A stretch of DNA of 7,501 nucleotides from positions 1 to 7,501 of the forward strand of contig JAEWEX010000076.1 of assembly GCA_023389135.1 (NCBI GenBank), given 5' to 3'. Numbering within the stretch: position 1 is the first letter of the stretch; each line of letters opens with the position of its first letter. Source of the stretch: Pseudomonadota bacterium (lineage in GTDB: Bacteria > Pseudomonadota > Alphaproteobacteria > Rhizobiales > Methylopilaceae). The notes beneath the pieces were generated by a model that saw only the letters and a program-made list of their open reading frames with translations, was not told where the DNA came from and made no database searches. This document shows, piece by piece, positions 1 through 5,829 of the stretch. The translations under genes were made by a program, and so were the position numbers.

Positions 1-376
1 GCAGGAAATAGGTGAACAGGATCGCCGCCGCCCCGAGTTCGCCGCCCCGGAACCGGAAGCGCGTCAGGCCGTAGGCGCCCAGCGTGGCCACGATCAGCAC
101 CAGCACCGTGGTGCCCACCGCGACGAAGACGCTGTTGAGGAACAGCTGCAGGAAAACCGTGTCGAACAGCAGCGTGCGGTAGGCCTCCAGCGTGTAGCTC
201 TCCGGCCAAACGGTGACGGGGAAGGTCAGCGTGTCCGCCTTGGGCTTGAGCGACGACAGCAGCGCCCACAGCATCGGGATGGCGACGACGAAGATGCCGA
301 ACCACACCAGGGCCACGCGCAGGGCGCGGCGGATGGGGCGCAGCGCGCGCATGGCGGGCGACGCGACCGCGCTCAT
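1..376 (-). CDS. ABC sugar-type importer, inner-membrane permease 2 (MalG/UgpE type), 3' end outside window
   Basis: This is the second membrane subunit of a binding-protein-dependent ABC importer. It would pair with the permease just upstream to form the transport channel in the inner membrane. My translation gives 125 residues from an ATG at 376, still open at the left edge; family members are about 270-300 residues, so more than half is missing, including the EAA loop that would contact the ATPase. Visible are a basic N-terminus (Arg-rich, residues 10-20), a first membrane segment at about 21-41 followed by SSLKP, a short periplasmic stretch with WPESYTLEAY (57-66), and LNSVFVAVGTT (80-90) leading into a second membrane segment that ends in GAYGLTRFRFRG. 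These are typical of the MalG/UgpE/AraQ side of the family. The start overlaps the stop of the preceding permease gene by ATGA, so translation is probably coupled. Only a weak purine-rich stretch (GAGG) lies upstream. The family is clear; the substrate is not. Confidence 0.93.
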   Translation of the reverse strand, partial: MSAVASPAMRALRPIRRALRVALVWFGIFVVAIPMLWALLSSLKPKADTLTFPVTVWPESYTLEAYRTLLFDTVFLQLFLNSVFVAVGTTVLVLIVATLGAYGLTRFRFRGGELGAAAILFTYFL

Positions 377-1320
377 TGCGCCGCCCTCTTCTCTTCGCGC
401 TGGTAGTACCAGAGGTAGACGAAGAACATCACGGTCATGATGACCAGCATCAGGATCGCGATGGCCGCGCCGCGCCCGAGATGGAGCTGGCCGAACGCCT
501 CCTTGTAGATCAGCAGCGGCAGCGTCTGCGTGCCGATCTGCGGGCCGCCGCCGGTCATCAGGAAGATCAGGTCGAATTCCTTGAAGTCCCAGATGCCGCG
601 CAGCAGCAGGATGAACAGCAGCACCGACTTGATCTGCGGCAGGGTGATGTCCCAGAAGCGGGCGAAGGTGCCGGCGCCGTCGATCCTTGCCGCCTCGTAG
701 AGCTGCTCGGGAATGGTCTGCAGCCGCGCCAGGATGGTGATGACGACGAAGGGGAACAGCTTCCACGTGCCGATCACGATGGTGGTGATCATGGCGTTTG
801 GCATGCGCGTCAGCCACGGCACCGGCATGTCGGTGACGCCCCATTCCATCAGCGTCGCGTCGACGATGCCGTAGAGGTCGTTCAGCATCCACTGCCAGAT
901 CATCACGGTGACGACCGAGGACAGCATGTAGGGCATCAGCACCACGCCGCGCGCCACCGAGCGCCCGGCGAACTGGGTGTTGAGCAGCAGCGCGATCATG
1001 ATGCCGAGGCCGATCTGGCCGATCAGCGAGCCCACGGTCCAGATCACGGTGTTGGCGAACGAGATCCAGAACTCGCTGCGGGCGAGCACCGTCTCGTAGT
1101 TCCTGAGGCCGACATACTCGCCCGTGAGCGTCAGCGTGCTGACGTCGTGGAAGCTGAGCAGGAAGGCCTGGAACAGCGGGTAGACGATGAGGCCGACGAA
1201 CAGCAGCAGCGACGGCAGCACCAGCAGGAAGCCCAGCATGGGGTCCGACACCCGCGAGCGGCGGCCGGTTTCCCGGCTGCGGGCGGCGCCGACGGGGTCG
1301 GTCTGGCTTGCGGCTGTCAT
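373..1320 (-). CDS. ABC sugar-type importer, inner-membrane permease 1 (MalF/UgpA type)
   Basis: This is a 315-residue membrane subunit of an ABC importer of the carbohydrate uptake (CUT1-like) class, at normal family length. After a hydrophilic cytoplasmic N-terminus (1-28) come six likely membrane segments, at about 29-56, 88-114, 124-146, 176-200, 231-251 and 284-306. The cytoplasmic EAA loop that docks on the ATPase is seen at 209-228 (EAARIDGAG, then I-T-LP), and MTGGGP follows at 255-260, a common MalF/UgpA feature. The ATG at 1320 is supported by GGAGG four bases upstream (1329-1325). The gene lies 65 bp after the binding-protein gene, with a strong hairpin in that gap, and overlaps the second permease by ATGA at its 3' end. 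No substrate-specific residues can be read. The cognate ATPase is not in this window and may lie further downstream or elsewhere (MsmK-like sharing is known). Confidence 0.95.
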   Translation of the reverse strand: MTAASQTDPVGAARSRETGRRSRVSDPMLGFLLVLPSLLLFVGLIVYPLFQAFLLSFHDVSTLTLTGEYVGLRNYETVLARSEFWISFANTVIWTVGSLIGQIGLGIMIALLLNTQFAGRSVARGVVLMPYMLSSVVTVMIWQWMLNDLYGIVDATLMEWGVTDMPVPWLTRMPNAMITTIVIGTWKLFPFVVITILARLQTIPEQLYEAARIDGAGTFARFWDITLPQIKSVLLFILLLRGIWDFKEFDLIFLMTGGGPQIGTQTLPLLIYKEAFGQLHLGRGAAIAILMLVIMTVMFFVYLWYYQREEKRAAQ

Positions 1321-1342
1321 CGGGCCTCCGGGGATGCGGGCG

Positions 1343-1368
1343 CGCGGCGGGCGGGGGCGCCCGCCGCG
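1343..1368 (-). promoter_or_regulatory. GC-only hairpin between ABC binding-protein gene and permease gene
   Basis: This is a perfect 11-bp inverted repeat with a 4-base loop (arms 1343-1353 and 1358-1368). The transcript would read CGCGGCGGGCG, CCCC, CGCCCGCCGCG. It begins 17 bases after the stop codon of the binding-protein gene and ends 13 bases before the Shine-Dalgarno sequence of the permease gene. No U-run follows, so a complete Rho-independent terminator is unlikely. A barrier to 3' exonucleases, or a partial attenuator that keeps binding-protein mRNA more abundant than permease mRNA, fits better; hairpins with that role are known between malE and malF in enterobacteria. The structure is seen in the sequence; the function is inferred. 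Confidence 0.6.
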
Positions 1369-1385
1369 GGACGTGTGGCGGGGCC

Positions 1386-2735
1386 TCAGCCCTTCATGAT
1401 CGCCGCGATCTTGTCGGCGCCCCTGGAGGCCGCCTCCTTGGCGCTCATGTTGCCGATGTCCATGTCGTGGATGGTCTCCACCAGGACGCGGGAGTTGTAG
1501 ATCGAGCCGGCCTTGACGTTGATCTTGTGCTCCGGCGTCTCCTTCAGGAAGGAGCGCGCCTTCGACGTCGCGTCGACCAGCGTCTGCGATTCCTTGGCGA
1601 ACTTGGTCAGCAGGGGATCGCCCTGATACTCCGCCGAGGACGCGATGGACTTCAGGTTCGGCAGGTTGTGGCCCGGCACGGCGTGGAGGAACCTGAGGTA
1701 GTTGTCTTTCTTGAACAGCCAGGTCGCCATGGCGTGGGAGACCTCCTTGTCCTTGGCCGCGGCCGGGATCGCCAGCGACTGGAAGTCGCCCACGAACACG
1801 TCCCTGCCGCCCTCGGCGTGCGGGAACTCCATGACCGAGATCTCGCTCTCCAGCTTCGGGTTGCTGGTGGCCATGGTCGACATCACCCGGCCCGAATAGG
1901 GGGCCATGGCGATGCGGCCCTGGACGAAGGCGTTGATGGTCTCCGCATAGGCGTAGTTGGCCGAGCTCGGCGGCGAGAACTTCACCGCCTGCGCCACGAA
2001 CTCCAGCGCCGCCACGGTCTCGTCGGAGGCGAAGGTGACGTTGAGGTCGGGGTCCACCACCGTGCCGCCGGCCTGCCAGATGGTCTGCAGGAACAGCTTG
2101 TCGCCCATGCTGGTCTTGCCGAACGGATAGACGTTGCCGAAGAAGCCGCCCTTGGTGTTGGCCTCCGCGACCTTGAGGTATTCCACCCAGTTGGTGGGGA
2201 TCTCGGTGCCGTTCTTGGCGAACAGGTCCTTGCGGTACCACAGCGCGCCGGTGGTGGTGGAGTTCACCACCGAGATCGCGGGATAGAAGCCCTTGACCGG
2301 GTCCTTCAGCAGCTCCAGCGAGTTCTCGAAGAAGTCGTCCTCGCCCACCTCCTTGATGACGCTGTCCATGGGCGCCAGCAGGTCGCGCTGGTTGAGCGAC
2401 ATCGCGAATTCCGGCGGCATGTGGCTCATCAGGTCCGGCGCCTGGTCGGCGGCCTGCGCCGCCGTCAGCTTGGGCAGGTACTCCTCCTCGGTGAGGTACT
2501 GCGCCGCAACCTTGAAGCCGGGGTTCTCCTTCTCGAACGCCGCCCAGATCGCCTCGTAGGCCGGAAGCTGGGTCGGGCCGCGCTGGGTGGTCCAGAACGC
2601 AAGGGTGCGGCCCTGCGCGCGCACGATGTGCGGGGTGGCGAGGGTCACGGCGCCGGCGGCGGCGAGCGCGCCGGCGCCCTTGAGGATGCTGCGCCGCGTC
2701 GCGGTCCTGCTGAGGCTGTCGTCTCGGATGGTCAT
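1386..2735 (-). CDS. ABC importer periplasmic substrate-binding protein (family 1, sugar/oligosaccharide type), Tat signal
   Basis: This is the solute receptor of the ABC importer encoded just downstream: 449 residues, the usual length for family 1 extracellular binding proteins (SBP_bac_1 type). The N-terminus has a twin-arginine export signal, TRRSILKG at 13-20, then an Ala/Gly-rich hydrophobic stretch and a likely cleavage after VRA (residue 40). The mature chain starts with a strand, TLAFWTT, followed by a region typical of the family (EAIWAAFEKENPGFKV). TTGALWYRKDLFAKNG and then IPTNWVEYLKVAE match the hinge-region pattern in which the receptor closes over a sugar-like ligand. FVQGRIAMAPYSGR and a late VGDFQSLAIPAAAKDKE are also typical. 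The ATG at 2735 has AGGGGA nine bases upstream (2750-2745), and the Tat motif falls at the right distance from it. A Tat rather than Sec signal is unusual but not rare for this family in alphaproteobacteria. The ligand is unknown. Confidence 0.94.
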   Translation of the reverse strand: MTIRDDSLSRTATRRSILKGAGALAAAGAVTLATPHIVRAQGRTLAFWTTQRGPTQLPAYEAIWAAFEKENPGFKVAAQYLTEEEYLPKLTAAQAADQAPDLMSHMPPEFAMSLNQRDLLAPMDSVIKEVGEDDFFENSLELLKDPVKGFYPAISVVNSTTTGALWYRKDLFAKNGTEIPTNWVEYLKVAEANTKGGFFGNVYPFGKTSMGDKLFLQTIWQAGGTVVDPDLNVTFASDETVAALEFVAQAVKFSPPSSANYAYAETINAFVQGRIAMAPYSGRVMSTMATSNPKLESEISVMEFPHAEGGRDVFVGDFQSLAIPAAAKDKEVSHAMATWLFKKDNYLRFLHAVPGHNLPNLKSIASSAEYQGDPLLTKFAKESQTLVDATSKARSFLKETPEHKINVKAGSIYNSRVLVETIHDMDIGNMSAKEAASRGADKIAAIMKG

Positions 2736-2763
2736 GGCCGTCGGTCCCCTGTTTGGATGGATC

Positions 2764-2780
2764 GGCCGGCCTTCCCGGCC
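2764..2780 (-). promoter_or_regulatory. small hairpin in the leader of the ABC binding-protein gene
   Basis: This is a perfect 6-bp GC stem with a 5-base loop (transcript GGCCGG, GAAGG, CCGGCC). It ends 13 bases upstream of the AGGGGA ribosome-binding stretch of the binding-protein gene and 28 bases before its ATG. It could stabilise the 5' end of the mRNA or modulate access to the ribosome-binding site. Stems of this size occur by chance in sequence this GC-rich, so the call is tentative. Confidence 0.3.
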
Positions 2781-2838
2781 AGTTGGTCTGGCTCGGCAAC
2801 CGGCGCTTTCAGGGAAGCCTAGGAGGGGGCGGGGGCGA

Positions 2839-2864
2839 ATCGAAATGCTTTCGCCGCATCGAAA
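2839..2864. promoter_or_regulatory. operator-like cluster of CGAAA/TTTCG half-sites upstream of the ABC genes
   Basis: On the plus strand the half-site CGAAA occurs at 2841-2845, its inverted copy TTTCG at 2849-2853, and CGAAA again at 2860-2864. This makes two overlapping dyads with spacers of 3 and 6 bases. The extended half-site ATCGAAA is also a direct repeat (2839-2845 and 2858-2864) with a period of 19 bases, about two helical turns. It lies 104-129 bp before the binding-protein start, a sensible distance for a repressor or activator site. LacI- and DeoR/GntR-type regulators often serve such sugar importers, but no regulator gene is in the window and I cannot assign a family. Confidence 0.4.
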
Positions 2865-2938
2865 CCATGTCGGCCGCGCAGCATGGCGCGGCCGCGGCGG
2901 GCGGCGGGAAAACCGTTCCGGCGAAAGCCCTTGCGGGG

Positions 2939-3664
2939 TCAGTCCGGCTTCAGGCCGGCCGCCAGGAAGCCGCCGTCGACCGCAAAGACCTGGCCGGTGA
3001 CATAGCCGGCCTCGGGGCCGGCCAGGAACGCGGTCATGGCCGCGACGTCGTCCACCTGGCCGTAGCGGCCGAGCGGGATGGCGCGCAGCCATGCGCTGCG
3101 GCGCCCGGGCGCGTGGCTGCCGCGGTTGCGGTCGGTCTCGATGGCGCCCGGCGCGACCGCGTTGACCGTGATGCCGTCGCCGGCCAGTTCCACCGCCATG
3201 GTGCGGGTCAGGCCCTCCAGCCCGGCCTTGGACGCCGCATAATGCGCCTTCAGCAGCGTCCCGCGCGCCGCGGCATGGGAACTCATGTTGACGATGCGGC
3301 CGCCGCCCGCCTTCGCCATGTGCGGGGCCACCAGCCGCGACCAGACATAGGGCGCGGTCAGGTTGACCTCGATCACGCGGCGCCAGTCGTCGAGATCGAC
3401 GCCCGAGGCCGCCATCTCGCGCACGATGCCGGCATTGTTGACCAGCACGTCGATGCGGCCGAACCGATCGGCCGCCTCCGCGACGATGGCCCGCGCCGCC
3501 GCCTCGTCGGCGACGTCGGCCACCCGCGACAGGTGCGGCGCGGCCAGGCCGCTCTCGGCCATGTCGACCGCGACGACGGTTGCGCCTTCCGCGGCCAGTC
3601 TGTGCGCGATGGCGCGGCCGATGCCGGCGGCGGCGCCGGTGACGATGGCGACCCGGCCGCTCAT
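2939..3664 (-). CDS. short-chain dehydrogenase/reductase (classical SDR, probably NAD-preferring)
   Basis: This 241-residue Rossmann-fold oxidoreductase has the standard length for a classical SDR (about 250). Visible motifs in order are the cofactor-binding TGAAAGIG (9-16), an acidic Asp34 at the end of the second strand (which usually means NAD rather than NADP), Asp50 in VADVAD contacting adenine, NNAG (76-79), and the catalytic set Asn101, Ser129, Tyr142 and Lys146 (YAASK). Next come APG (171-173) after the sixth strand and the closing GQVFAVDGG (224-232). All catalytic residues are present, so it should be active on a secondary alcohol or ketone. Family members range from sugar and polyol dehydrogenases to 3-oxoacyl-ACP reductase-like enzymes, and the substrate cannot be read from sequence. 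The start overlaps the stop of the preceding hydroxyacid dehydrogenase gene by ATGA. There is no good Shine-Dalgarno sequence, so translation is probably coupled and the two enzymes may act on the same compound or in consecutive steps. The next gene lies beyond a 203-bp gap. Confidence 0.93.
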   Translation of the reverse strand: MSGRVAIVTGAAAGIGRAIAHRLAAEGATVVAVDMAESGLAAPHLSRVADVADEAAARAIVAEAADRFGRIDVLVNNAGIVREMAASGVDLDDWRRVIEVNLTAPYVWSRLVAPHMAKAGGGRIVNMSSHAAARGTLLKAHYAASKAGLEGLTRTMAVELAGDGITVNAVAPGAIETDRNRGSHAPGRRSAWLRAIPLGRYGQVDDVAAMTAFLAGPEAGYVTGQVFAVDGGFLAAGLKPD

Positions 3665-4704
3665 GACACGCCCGCCGCGGCCAGCGCCTCCAGCTTCCGC
3701 CTCAGCTCGGCGGGTATGGCGATGCCCTCGCGGCGCTGGCGCGCCATGCTGGCGAGCTCGATCTCGCCCGGCAGCATCACCGGGCGCGACGGATCGGCGG
3801 CGGGGGTGTCGTGGATGATGGCGGAAAAGTCGTCCACCCGGCGCACCAGCTCCGCCTCCGGCATCAGACGCCCCGCGTCGAACACGATGAAGAAGTGGCC
3901 GAGATCCTGCGCCCGCTCCGGGTTCTCCGACCAGGAACTGACCCGCGTGAGATAGGCGGCGCCCGACATCAGGCCCGCCAGCATGTCCACCATCAGCGCG
4001 AGGCCGTAGCCCTTGTGGCCGCCGACCGGCAGCAGGAAGCCCTTCAGCGCCTCGGCCGGGTCGGTTGTCGGCCGACCGTCGGCGTCGGCGGCCCAGCCCT
4101 CCGGGATCGGCTGGCCGGCGTCCTTGGCCTTGCGGATCTTGGCGCGCGCGGCGACGCTCATGGCCATGTCCAGCATGATCGGGTCGCCCCCCGGGCGCGG
4201 GAAGCCGAACCCCATGGGATTGTTGCCGAGGCGGGTGTCGCGCCCGCCCCACGGCGCGATGGTGGTGGTGGCGTTGCTGCCGATGATGGTGGCGAAGCCC
4301 TTGCGCGCCGCCAGATAGGCATAGGGCGCGATGGGCCCGAAATGGTTGCTGCCGCGCGCCAGCGCCATGGCCATGCCGGTCTCGGCCGCGGCCTCCATGG
4401 CCGCGTCCAGCGCCCGCCGCCCCACCAGGGGGCCGACGCCGTTGTCGCCGTCGACCCGGATCAGGCTGGGCGCCACGCGCTCCACCGCGATGTCCGGCCG
4501 CGTGGCGATGCCGCCCAGCGCCATGCGCTCGCCATAGGCGACGATGCGGGCGACGCCATGGGTGGTCACGCCGAACAGGTCGGCCAGCACCAGGACGGAG
4601 CTTGCCAGCGCGGCATCCTCCTCCGGCAGTCCAAGCCCGCGGAACGCCGCGCGGGCAAGGGCTTCCAGATCGGCTTCGGTCATGGGCTCGGGGCGGTCGG
4701 TCAT
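3661..4704 (-). CDS. Ldh2/YiaK-type NAD(P)-dependent hydroxyacid (malate/L-lactate) dehydrogenase family protein
   Basis: This 347-residue oxidoreductase belongs to the Ldh2/malate-lactate dehydrogenase-2 family, which does not share the classical Rossmann fold. Relatives include YiaK (2,3-diketo-L-gulonate reductase), AllD (ureidoglycolate dehydrogenase), ComC (sulfolactate dehydrogenase) and DpkA (piperideine-2-carboxylate reductase). They interconvert a 2-oxo (or imino) acid and the 2-hydroxy (or amino) acid. The diagnostic motifs are ADLFGVTTHGVAR (41-53, with family His49), GSNHFG (118-123), NNPMGFGFP (161-169), LDMAMS (178-183), GGHKGYGLAL (228-237) and LPGE (311-314). Length and motif order are normal and no key residue appears lost. 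Two starts are possible: ATG 4704 (chosen) or ATG 4683, seven codons later; neither has a strong Shine-Dalgarno sequence. The gene follows the TRAP binding-protein gene across an 83-bp gap holding a hairpin, and overlaps the SDR gene by ATGA. An Ldh2 enzyme next to a TRAP transporter recalls yiaK-yiaMNO, suggesting that it handles the imported acid. The exact substrate is unknown. Confidence 0.94.
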   Translation of the reverse strand: MTDRPEPMTEADLEALARAAFRGLGLPEEDAALASSVLVLADLFGVTTHGVARIVAYGERMALGGIATRPDIAVERVAPSLIRVDGDNGVGPLVGRRALDAAMEAAAETGMAMALARGSNHFGPIAPYAYLAARKGFATIIGSNATTTIAPWGGRDTRLGNNPMGFGFPRPGGDPIMLDMAMSVAARAKIRKAKDAGQPIPEGWAADADGRPTTDPAEALKGFLLPVGGHKGYGLALMVDMLAGLMSGAAYLTRVSSWSENPERAQDLGHFFIVFDAGRLMPEAELVRRVDDFSAIIHDTPAADPSRPVMLPGEIELASMARQRREGIAIPAELRRKLEALAAAGVS

Positions 4705-4721
4705 GCTGCGTCGGCTTTCAT
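4701..4721 (-). other. possible 6-codon leader peptide overlapping the hydroxyacid dehydrogenase start
   Basis: A minimal reading frame encodes MKADAA and ends in a TGA that overlaps the ATG at 4704 as ATGA, the same junction used elsewhere in this window for coupled genes. It could feed terminating ribosomes to the dehydrogenase start, which has no strong Shine-Dalgarno sequence of its own. It also has no clear Shine-Dalgarno sequence, and a frame this short can arise by chance. Confidence 0.15.
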
Positions 4722-4734
4722 CTTGGAACGAGGT

Positions 4735-4766
4735 CCGCCGCGCCGGGGCTGATCCCGGCGCGGCGG
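4735..4766 (-). promoter_or_regulatory. strong GC hairpin between TRAP binding-protein gene and dehydrogenase gene
   Basis: This is a perfect 13-bp inverted repeat with a 6-base loop (arms 4735-4747 and 4754-4766; the loop reads ATCAGC in the transcript). It lies 21 bases after the stop of the TRAP binding-protein gene and 30 bases before the dehydrogenase start. The downstream bases (ACCTCGTTCC) contain no U-run, so it is probably not a full intrinsic terminator. It more likely stabilises the 3' end of the binding-protein message or partly attenuates transcription into the dehydrogenase pair. If termination were efficient, the dehydrogenases would need their own promoter, and the 83-bp gap leaves little room for one. 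Confidence 0.65.
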
Positions 4767-4787
4767 CGGATGACGGGCGGAGGACGG

Positions 4788-5804
4788 TCAGTCGACGCCG
4801 CCGATCTCCTTCAGGCGCTGCATGGCCTCGGCGCCGACCAGCGGCTCGCCGAACTTCTCCCACACCGGCTGCACCGCGGCCGCCCACAGCTTGCGCTGCT
4901 CGGGCGTGATCTCGTTGATGGTCTTGCCCAGCGCGGCGACCTTGGCGTAGGCCTCCTCGTTCTCCTTGGTGGTGTTCTCCCAGTTCCATTCGGTCGCCAC
5001 GTCGAGCGCCTCCTGGATGGCCGAGCGCTCCTCGTCGCCGAGGCCGTCCCACCACTGCTTGTTCGCCCCCACGATGTAGAAGCTGTACTGGTATTCGATG
5101 CGGGTGACCTGGTCGATGGTGTCGGGCAGGCCCGCGCCGACCAGCGCGTTCGGCGTCGGCTCCACGGCGTCGATGACGCCCTGCTGCATGGCGGTCGGCA
5201 CCTCCGACCACGACATGCCGACCACGTTGGCGCCGAGCGCGCGCATGGTCTCGATGTCGGCGGGCACCGACTGCACGCGGATCTTCACGCCCTTGATGTC
5301 GTAGGGCACGAGGATCGGCTTGGAGCCGCGATAGGCAAGGTCGCGCGGTCCGTTGATCCAGATCGCCACGGGCGTGATGTTCTTGGCCTCGAGCCCCGGC
5401 ACCACCGCCGCGCGGATGGTCTCGTCCTTCATGGCGGCGTCGACCTGCTCCGGGTTCGACAGCAGGAACGGCAGCGCCAGAGCGTTCACGTTCTCGGCGA
5501 CCGGGGCGTAGATGCCCGAGGTCGGCGCGATGATGTGGACGCTGCCGAGCTGCAGCCCCTGGACCTGGGTGCGCTGGTCGAACAGGGCGCCGCTGTGGCT
5601 GAGGTCCACCGAGACCTTGTCGCCCAGGCGCTGCTCGATCTCCTTCTTGAGAAGCTCGAAGGTCTGCCCCTTCACGCCGAGCGCGTTGTTGTCGTTGGAC
5701 ATGACGATCTTGGTCTGGGCCGCGGCCGGGGCGGGCGCGGAGGCGAGCGCGACCGCCGCAAGGGTCGCGGCGAGCGAGAGATACAGTGTCTTGGTCAGTT
5801 TCAT
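4788..5804 (-). CDS. dctP: TRAP transporter periplasmic substrate-binding protein (DctP family)
   Basis: This is the periplasmic receptor of a sodium-driven TRAP importer. It captures an organic acid and delivers it to the membrane subunits encoded just upstream. It has 338 residues, the usual length. A Sec signal peptide is clear: MKLTK, a hydrophobic stretch at 6-22, and likely cleavage after APAAA (residue 29). The mature domain opens with TKIVMSNDN. The family signature DIKGVKIRV (169-177) carries Arg176, which is residue 147 of the predicted mature protein and corresponds to the conserved ligand-carboxylate arginine (Arg147 in SiaP). EVPTAMQQGVIDAVEPTPNAL (201-221) corresponds to the usual E-hydrophobic-ALQ-G-D segment. 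The C-terminal part is helical and ends in LKEIGGVD. The ATG at 5804 is preferred over an in-frame GTG at 5828 because GGAGGA (5816-5811) lies six bases before it and the signal peptide starts there. The symbol is the family name only and does not claim C4-dicarboxylate as substrate. Confidence 0.95.
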   Translation of the reverse strand: MKLTKTLYLSLAATLAAVALASAPAPAAAQTKIVMSNDNNALGVKGQTFELLKKEIEQRLGDKVSVDLSHSGALFDQRTQVQGLQLGSVHIIAPTSGIYAPVAENVNALALPFLLSNPEQVDAAMKDETIRAAVVPGLEAKNITPVAIWINGPRDLAYRGSKPILVPYDIKGVKIRVQSVPADIETMRALGANVVGMSWSEVPTAMQQGVIDAVEPTPNALVGAGLPDTIDQVTRIEYQYSFYIVGANKQWWDGLGDEERSAIQEALDVATEWNWENTTKENEEAYAKVAALGKTINEITPEQRKLWAAAVQPVWEKFGEPLVGAEAMQRLKEIGGVD

Positions 5805-5810
5805 GGTCAG

Positions 5811-5816
5811 TCCTCC
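5811..5816 (-). promoter_or_regulatory. ribosome-binding site of the TRAP binding-protein gene
   Basis: GGAGGA, read on the minus strand, sits six bases before the ATG at 5804. It is one of the best Shine-Dalgarno matches in the window and it decides the start: the in-frame GTG at 5828 lies upstream of this site and would add eight residues in front of the signal peptide. The strong site fits the need for excess binding protein over permease. Confidence 0.75.
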
Positions 5817-5817
5817 G

Positions 5818-5829
5818 TGTGAATTCACA
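5818..5829. promoter_or_regulatory. 12-bp perfect palindrome between TRAP large permease and binding-protein genes
   Basis: TGTGAATTCACA is a perfect palindrome in the 42-bp gap between the large permease and binding-protein genes, one base upstream of the Shine-Dalgarno sequence. It is an AT-richer spot in very GC-rich DNA. TCCGTGTG also occurs twice on the plus strand around it (5814-5821 and 5833-5840), with a period of 19 bases. This could be an operator for an internal promoter of the binding-protein gene or, as RNA, a short stem beside the ribosome-binding site. The half-site TGTGA resembles a CRP half-site, but the 2-base spacing is wrong for CRP. The protein that might bind it is unknown. 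Confidence 0.35.

Larger units (their letters stand above)
2736..2938 (-). promoter_or_regulatory. intergenic region between SDR and ABC operon, likely promoter/operator region
   Basis: This 203-bp gap is by far the largest between genes in the window, so it is the best place for a separate promoter driving the ABC importer genes. It is less uniformly GC than its surroundings at 2835-2870, where an operator-like cluster sits (see separate entry). Between the SDR stop and that cluster I see only weak dyads and no stem followed by a U-run, so no clear terminator for the upstream genes. I could not fix a sigma-70 -35/-10 pair with confidence. Read-through from the dehydrogenase genes is therefore possible as well. 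Confidence 0.45.

Noticed and set aside
376..2822. Long plus-strand open frames (376-1500, 1308-2822) opposite the ABC genes
   Set aside because: They are antisense shadows in GC-rich DNA: Asp/His/Gln/Arg-rich, with no recognisable domain and no separate promoter, and they mirror clearly recognisable minus-strand transporter genes.
4735..4766. Rho-independent terminator after the TRAP receptor gene
   Set aside because: The stem is strong, but the downstream bases have no U-run; kept as a regulatory hairpin, not a terminator. The same applies to 1343-1368.
2753..5822. Plus-strand frames 2753-3955, 3811-4752 and 4602-5822
   Set aside because: They lie opposite the SDR, the Ldh2 dehydrogenase and the TRAP receptor, whose catalytic and family motifs are all intact on the minus strand. 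The plus-strand products have low-complexity composition and resemble nothing.
5804..5828. GTG start at 5828 for the TRAP receptor
   Set aside because: It would place the Shine-Dalgarno sequence GGAGGA inside the coding region and put eight residues before a complete signal peptide; ATG 5804 is far better placed.
5818..5829. CRP/FNR site
   Set aside because: The half-sites resemble TGTGA/TCACA, but the spacer is 2 bases instead of 6, so the geometry does not fit a CRP-family dimer.
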